Assembly: GCA_045601465.1 (NCBI GenBank) | Contig: JAZRZU010000036.1 | Location: 1 to 8,980, forward strand | Direction: 5' to 3' | DNA from: RGIG3009 sp045601465 | Lineage (GTDB): Bacteria > Bacillota > Clostridia > Oscillospirales > Acutalibacteraceae | Length of the DNA: 8,980 nucleotides | Part shown: in pieces, positions 6,149-8,980 of the stretch | How the letters are laid out: every line of letters starts with the position of its first letter | How positions within the stretch are numbered: the stretch's first letter is position 1 | The notes under the pieces: model-generated | Database searches by the model: none | The model's input: only the letters and a program-made list of their open reading frames with translations | What the model was told of the DNA's origin: nothing | Translations under genes and position numbers: made by a program

Positions 6149-6880
6149 CTAAAATTCGGGTTGAAAGCAGGGCATCAACTGCAACTTAAACTGATTGATC
6201 CTGTGTTTATAGTCAATCCGCTCTTTGATAGCGGGATCGTCGATCTCGCCGGTACGGATATAGCGGTCCAACACTGCATAAGTAAAGCCTAAATTCTCCT
6301 CGTCACTTTTTCCGCACAAGCCGTCAATTGGTGTTTTATCCACTAAACAGGCAGGGAGTCCCAGTTTGTGACCGATTTCTTTTACTTCGGTAACGGTCAA
6401 TAAGGACAGTGGCGAAAAATCACCGACCGAATCACCGTAGCGGGTGGAATAGCCTACCCAATCTTCCGACAGGTTACAGGTGTTTGCTACCCGACCGTTA
6501 ACGCTTTGGGATACAGCATACAGCGTTGCCATACGTATACGAGGGGGGAGGTTTTGTCGTGTTAAGGTGCTGATGTCCAGTTGCGTAGGCATACTGCCGA
6601 TAACTGCGTCTACCGCATCCTTTACGTTGATAACATAGTGCTGAATACCCAGATGGTTTACCAACAAATAAGCCATATCGATGTCGTGCTGTTGTCCTTG
6701 TGGCATCAATACGCCGATTACACGCTCTTTTCCCAGTGCTTCCACACACAGAGCCGCAACCACCGAGCTGTCTTTACCGCCCGAAATACCTACGACAGCA
6801 TTGCAACCTTTGCCGTTTTGTTCGAAGAAATTGCGTATCCATGCAACACATTCATTTTTAATTTTTTCTGCTTCAAACAT
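6149..6880 (-). CDS. nadE: Ammonia-dependent NAD+ synthetase
   Basis: It catalyses the last step of NAD synthesis, ATP-dependent amidation of nicotinate adenine dinucleotide (deamido-NAD). The protein is 243 residues and has only the synthetase domain, with no glutaminase domain, so ammonia is the expected donor. The PP-loop SGGKDS is at 33-38. NLPPRIRM at 110-117, NTCNLSED at 133-140, YGDSVGDFSPL at 148-158 and DGLCGKSDEENLG at 186-198 match conserved binding segments. A TTG at 6917-6919 would add 13 residues, but ATG at 6878-6880 has AAGGTG (6887-6892) six bases upstream and gives the usual N-terminus. The gene begins 5 bp after the YjjB-like gene, whose TGA lies inside this ribosome binding site, so translation is probably coupled. 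Confidence 0.94.
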   Translation of the reverse strand: MFEAEKIKNECVAWIRNFFEQNGKGCNAVVGISGGKDSSVVAALCVEALGKERVIGVLMPQGQQHDIDMAYLLVNHLGIQHYVINVKDAVDAVIGSMPTQLDISTLTRQNLPPRIRMATLYAVSQSVNGRVANTCNLSEDWVGYSTRYGDSVGDFSPLSLLTVTEVKEIGHKLGLPACLVDKTPIDGLCGKSDEENLGFTYAVLDRYIRTGEIDDPAIKERIDYKHRINQFKLQLMPCFQPEF

Positions 6881-6885
6881 ATTCT

Positions 6886-7329
6886 TCACCTTGCTTTCTT
6901 CTTGATAAACAGTTTGCAAGCGGCGGTTACGATGACGATGCCGAGAGACAAAGCCACAGCAAGCTGTACTGTGTTGATAAGTTTCGGTATAAACTGTGCG
7001 GTATCACCGCTCAAAGCCGCTGTTGTGGTGTAATAAAGCGCTCCGCCCGGAACTAAGGGGATAAGGGTAATGATACAAAAAGTGGTTGCGGGGGTTTTTA
7101 AACGTCTTGCCAATATTTCGGCATATGCGGTGCTGCAAAGAGAAACGATAAAATATCGTAAGGCTTCATTTTCAGTCAAAAACCCAAGCACTAAAAATAA
7201 CGCCCACGTACCCAGGCCACCCACAGCGGCATACCATAACTTCCTACCACGGATATTAAAGAGAAATCCAAAGCCCAATGTTCCGCAAAAAGCTGCCAGG
7301 ATCTCGATCAATGCATTGATATTGTTCAT
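6886..7329 (-). CDS. YjjB-like small membrane subunit of ThrE-type exporter (ThrE_2/DUF3815)
   Basis: This 147-residue integral membrane protein is the C-terminal half of the split ThrE family. Four to five hydrophobic segments fill the chain, with a loop TLIPLVPGGALYYT in the second half carrying the family's Pro-Gly turn, and the end is basic (KLFIKKKAR). An in-frame ATG at 7374 would add 15 residues including an odd YYYHLY stretch. ATG at 7327-7329 has GGAGGTG (7337-7343) seven bases upstream and forms an ATGA overlap with the YjjP-like gene. The E. coli YjjP-YjjB pair is reported to export succinate, and corynebacterial ThrE exports threonine and serine. Which applies here cannot be decided from sequence alone. 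Confidence 0.88.
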   Translation of the reverse strand: MNNINALIEILAAFCGTLGFGFLFNIRGRKLWYAAVGGLGTWALFLVLGFLTENEALRYFIVSLCSTAYAEILARRLKTPATTFCIITLIPLVPGGALYYTTTAALSGDTAQFIPKLINTVQLAVALSLGIVIVTAACKLFIKKKAR

Positions 7330-8099
7330 ATTACGGCACCTCCAAATATAAAGGTGGTAATAATATATCCGCATGCAATAGCAAGCGCTAAAAGTGCCGC
7401 CTCAATGAGTCTGAGTACTCCGGATATACTGTCGCCTGCAAATAGGTCACGCAGGGAATTGGTCAGCCCAACACCGGGGATGAGCGACATAATGTTGCCG
7501 ATGATAATATAATCCACGTTATCAATAAAAGACAGTGTTTTAAACAGGAAAGTTACCATACAGGCAGTAAAGGCGCACAAGAACTTTATGAGGAACTTGT
7601 TGGCGCTGATGGAGTCGAGGACTTTTGTAAGCAACCCTGTTATGATACCAAGCCCAAAGGATATTACACATTCTAAAAGGTTTCTACCCCCAAAAAATAG
7701 ATAAAAGGCGGCAGCTATAATCCCATAAAACAAAATGGTTACCCACACAGGGTACTGCGGTGTATCCTTGATAGCCTCTATCTGTGCAACAAGGGAAGGC
7801 ATATCCGGTGTTTGAACGGTAACACGACGCACGAGATCGTTTAAACGGTGTACCTTTTCCATGTCGGTCGTTATTTGCGACATGCGGTGTGTATGCGTTT
7901 TCACCCTGCCGTCGGTCGTCTCGACCGATAAAATAATATTTGAGGTCGTAGCATAAATGTCTACTCGTTTCATGCCGTACGCTTTCAAAATACGACGTGC
8001 GCTTTCCTCAGCACGGTAAACCTCTGCACCCGATGCGATCATCATTTCCAGTATGTCCAAAACACAGGATACTAATGTGTGTAATTCTTCGGTTTTCAT
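7326..8099 (-). CDS. YjjP-like large subunit of ThrE-type exporter (ThrE_1)
   Basis: This 257-residue inner-membrane protein has a soluble N-terminal half of about 115 residues and about five membrane segments from residue 118 on. The family signature GAEVYRAEES is at 24-33, and the second one, PGVGLTNSLRDLFAGD, is at 208-223. Length matches the stand-alone ThrE_1 half, and the partner half is encoded directly downstream with an ATGA overlap, so the two proteins very likely form one exporter. ATG at 8097-8099 follows AAGGCGGTGA (8105-8114). It is the first gene of a unit with yjjB-like, nadE and amidohydrolase genes. Annotation pipelines usually name such proteins threonine/serine exporters; dicarboxylate export is an equally fair guess. 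Confidence 0.9.
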   Translation of the reverse strand: MKTEELHTLVSCVLDILEMMIASGAEVYRAEESARRILKAYGMKRVDIYATTSNIILSVETTDGRVKTHTHRMSQITTDMEKVHRLNDLVRRVTVQTPDMPSLVAQIEAIKDTPQYPVWVTILFYGIIAAAFYLFFGGRNLLECVISFGLGIITGLLTKVLDSISANKFLIKFLCAFTACMVTFLFKTLSFIDNVDYIIIGNIMSLIPGVGLTNSLRDLFAGDSISGVLRLIEAALLALAIACGYIITTFIFGGAVI

Positions 8100-8117
8100 G
8101 CAATCACCGCCTTTTTT

Positions 8118-8146
8118 AGTGTATCACAGTTTCTTCGCACACGCAA
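8118..8146 (-). promoter_or_regulatory. Candidate promoter for the yjjP-yjjB-nadE-amidohydrolase unit
   Basis: The minus strand reads TTGCGT (8141-8146), 17 bases, then TACACT (8118-8123) with TGA just before it as an extended -10. Initiation near 8111 would leave a leader of about 11 bases that starts inside the Shine-Dalgarno region, which is tight and lowers confidence. Confidence 0.4.
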
Positions 8147-8186
8147 TATAAAAATAGGCGGTATATCAAAGGATATACCGCCTATT
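8144..8186 (-). terminator. Rho-independent terminator after the GntR gene
   Basis: A perfect 15-bp stem (8153-8167 with 8172-8186) with a four-base loop is followed on the minus strand by ATTTTTATATT. The stem starts three bases after the regulator's stop codon. It isolates the regulator transcript from the exporter unit. Confidence 0.92.
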
Positions 8187-8189
8187 GCA

Positions 8190-8888
8190 CTACTCCAATA
8201 TCTCTGCACGTTTCAAATAGTTTGCGTAGTCTTTTTTGAGATGTGAGCGCATCAGCGCTTTTGCAAGTGCATCGTCATGGGTGGCAATAGCATTTGCTAT
8301 CGCACGATGCTCATCGATTCCCTCCAAAAACACCGTAAGGGTCAAGCTATCCAGCACACGCAGACCACGCAGACTGCTCGCTGCGGATTGGTAAAAGCCA
8401 TACAACACTTCATTGTGCGAAAATCGTGCGACCGACTCGTGAAAACGATGCCCGTGCGCCATCAACAAATGGCGATCGGTATGCTGTTCCATGTCGTGAA
8501 GAATTTCAAAAAGTTCGGCTATTTCATGTTGCTCTACATTTTTTGCCGCCAAGGCCGCAAGCTGTGGTTCTAAGATATACCGTGCCTGCACCAAGGAATA
8601 TACGTTTTCCGCATTTGCCATCACCGCTGCCAGCTCCCGTGTTTCCAGGACAAGTGGGGCAGCATCTGCCACATAAGTGCCCGAACCGCTGCGTGTTCGC
8701 AGCACGCCCGCCACCTGTAAACTGCGCACCGCCGCACGTACAGTGGAACGACTGACGTCAAACAGTTGCGCCAACTCCGGCTCGGAAGGCAGTCTCGTTC
8801 CTACCGCCCACTTTTGTGAACGGATATGTTCAATTATATGGTTGGCAACATCCTCGCACAACTTAATGCGCTGTATTCCTTCACTCAT
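8190..8888 (-). CDS. GntR-family transcriptional regulator, FadR subfamily (FCD domain)
   Basis: This 232-residue cytoplasmic DNA-binding regulator has an N-terminal winged helix at about 10-73: RLPSEPELAQLFDVSRSTVR at 32-51 is the classic GntR helix-turn-helix, and SGSGTYV at 67-73 is the wing. The C-terminal all-helical FCD ligand domain covers about 95-225, with RYILEPQLAALAA at 103-115, FHESVARFSHN at 149-159, EHRAIANAI at 193-201 and His216. FCD proteins usually bind a metal through Asp-x-x-Phe-His plus two later histidines. Here the Asp position is Gly146 (GHRFH), although His145 and His147 are close, so the metal site may be altered. The start overlaps the upstream gene's stop as ATGA with no strong ribosome binding site, suggesting coupled translation. 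Such regulators usually control sugar-acid, amino-acid or carboxylate catabolism encoded beside them. Confidence 0.92.
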   Translation of the reverse strand: MSEGIQRIKLCEDVANHIIEHIRSQKWAVGTRLPSEPELAQLFDVSRSTVRAAVRSLQVAGVLRTRSGSGTYVADAAPLVLETRELAAVMANAENVYSLVQARYILEPQLAALAAKNVEQHEIAELFEILHDMEQHTDRHLLMAHGHRFHESVARFSHNEVLYGFYQSAASSLRGLRVLDSLTLTVFLEGIDEHRAIANAIATHDDALAKALMRSHLKKDYANYLKRAEILE

Positions 8889-8980
8889 TTCGTCATATCA
8901 TGGCGGTATAGTGTTTCGCCCGCCCCTTCCAGTTTTTGTAACAGTAGACCGGCACCTGCTACATCCAACATGCCTGTACC
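8885..8980 (-). CDS. 3' end of an unidentified gene co-transcribed with the GntR regulator
   Basis: Thirty-one C-terminal codons and a TGA stop are visible. The peptide starts GTGMLDVAGAGLLLQKLEGA and ends GETLYRHDMTK. The stop overlaps the regulator's ATG as ATGA, and the frame is open to the window edge, so it is very likely the end of a real gene in the same operon and a good candidate for the regulator's target. The GTGxxDVAxAxLLxxK pattern is faintly like the C-terminal helix of ornithine cyclodeaminase/mu-crystallin proteins, but the piece is too short to name. Confidence 0.6.
   Translation of the reverse strand, partial: GTGMLDVAGAGLLLQKLEGAGETLYRHDMTK

Noticed and set aside
6881..6919. 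Upstream TTG start adding 13 residues to NadE
   Set aside because: It lies inside the end of the YjjB-like gene without a good ribosome binding site. The ATG at 6878-6880 has AAGGTG at proper spacing.
6581..7033. Plus-strand open frame of 150 codons
   Set aside because: It lies antisense across nadE and the YjjB-like gene, both with clear motifs. The Cys/Tyr/Phe-rich translation has no recognisable domain.
7330..7374. Upstream ATG adding 15 residues to the YjjB-like protein
   Set aside because: It would overlap the YjjP-like gene by 49 bp and lacks a ribosome binding site. The later ATG has GGAGGTG and an ATGA coupling.
8426..8755. Plus-strand open frame of 109 codons over the GntR gene
   Set aside because: It is antisense to the conserved helix-turn-helix region and rich in Pro/Arg, as expected for a shadow.
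1..8980. tRNA, rRNA, CRISPR array, insertion sequence or defence island
   Set aside because: No cloverleaf, regularly spaced repeats, transposase motifs or terminal inverted repeats with target duplications were seen on either strand.

Overview
The window reads as an accessory-to-housekeeping stretch of a Firmicutes genome, most likely a gut-type clostridium (Clostridia, possibly Oscillospirales). The reasons are: mid-range GC (about 45% by hand count just inside the main part), strong AGGAGG-type ribosome binding sites, rho-independent terminators, and protein families typical of that group (PHP-type histidinol phosphatase, split ThrE/YjjP-YjjB pair, ammonia-dependent NadE, NCS2 uracil permease). 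The lineage is inference from style, not from a search. Every gene I can support lies on the minus strand, so transcription runs from high to low coordinates.

Layout in transcription order: (a) 8980-8190, the 3' end of an unrecognised gene overlapping a FadR-type GntR regulator by ATGA, closed by a perfect 15-bp terminator. (b) 8099-5346, a four-gene unit: YjjP-like protein, YjjB-like protein (ATGA overlap), NadE and an amidohydrolase, closed by a 15-position terminator stem with one mismatch. (c) 5231-3081, uracil salvage: promoter, uracil permease uraA, uracil phosphoribosyltransferase upp, then a 12-bp terminator. (d) 3032-272, three overlapping genes: MATE transporter, shikimate-kinase-like P-loop kinase, PHP-family phosphatase. 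(e) 271-1, a foreign-looking fragment at about 60% GC with short in-frame repeats and no start codon. It begins within a few bases of the PHP stop codon and looks like an assembly chimera or a recent junction.

How they work together: uraA and upp form a clear import-and-capture pathway (uracil to UMP). Unit (b) joins a two-part inner-membrane exporter to NAD synthesis and a metal-dependent hydrolase of unknown substrate. Unit (d) couples a transporter, a small-molecule kinase and a phosphomonoesterase by overlapping reading frames. The kinase differs from textbook shikimate kinases at substrate-contact positions, so the usual name may be wrong. I found no mobile element, CRISPR array, RNA gene or obvious defence system. 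The items most worth checking are the breakpoint near 262-274, the altered kinase and its coupling to a phosphatase, and an unexplained 11-bp inverted repeat at 5248-5294.
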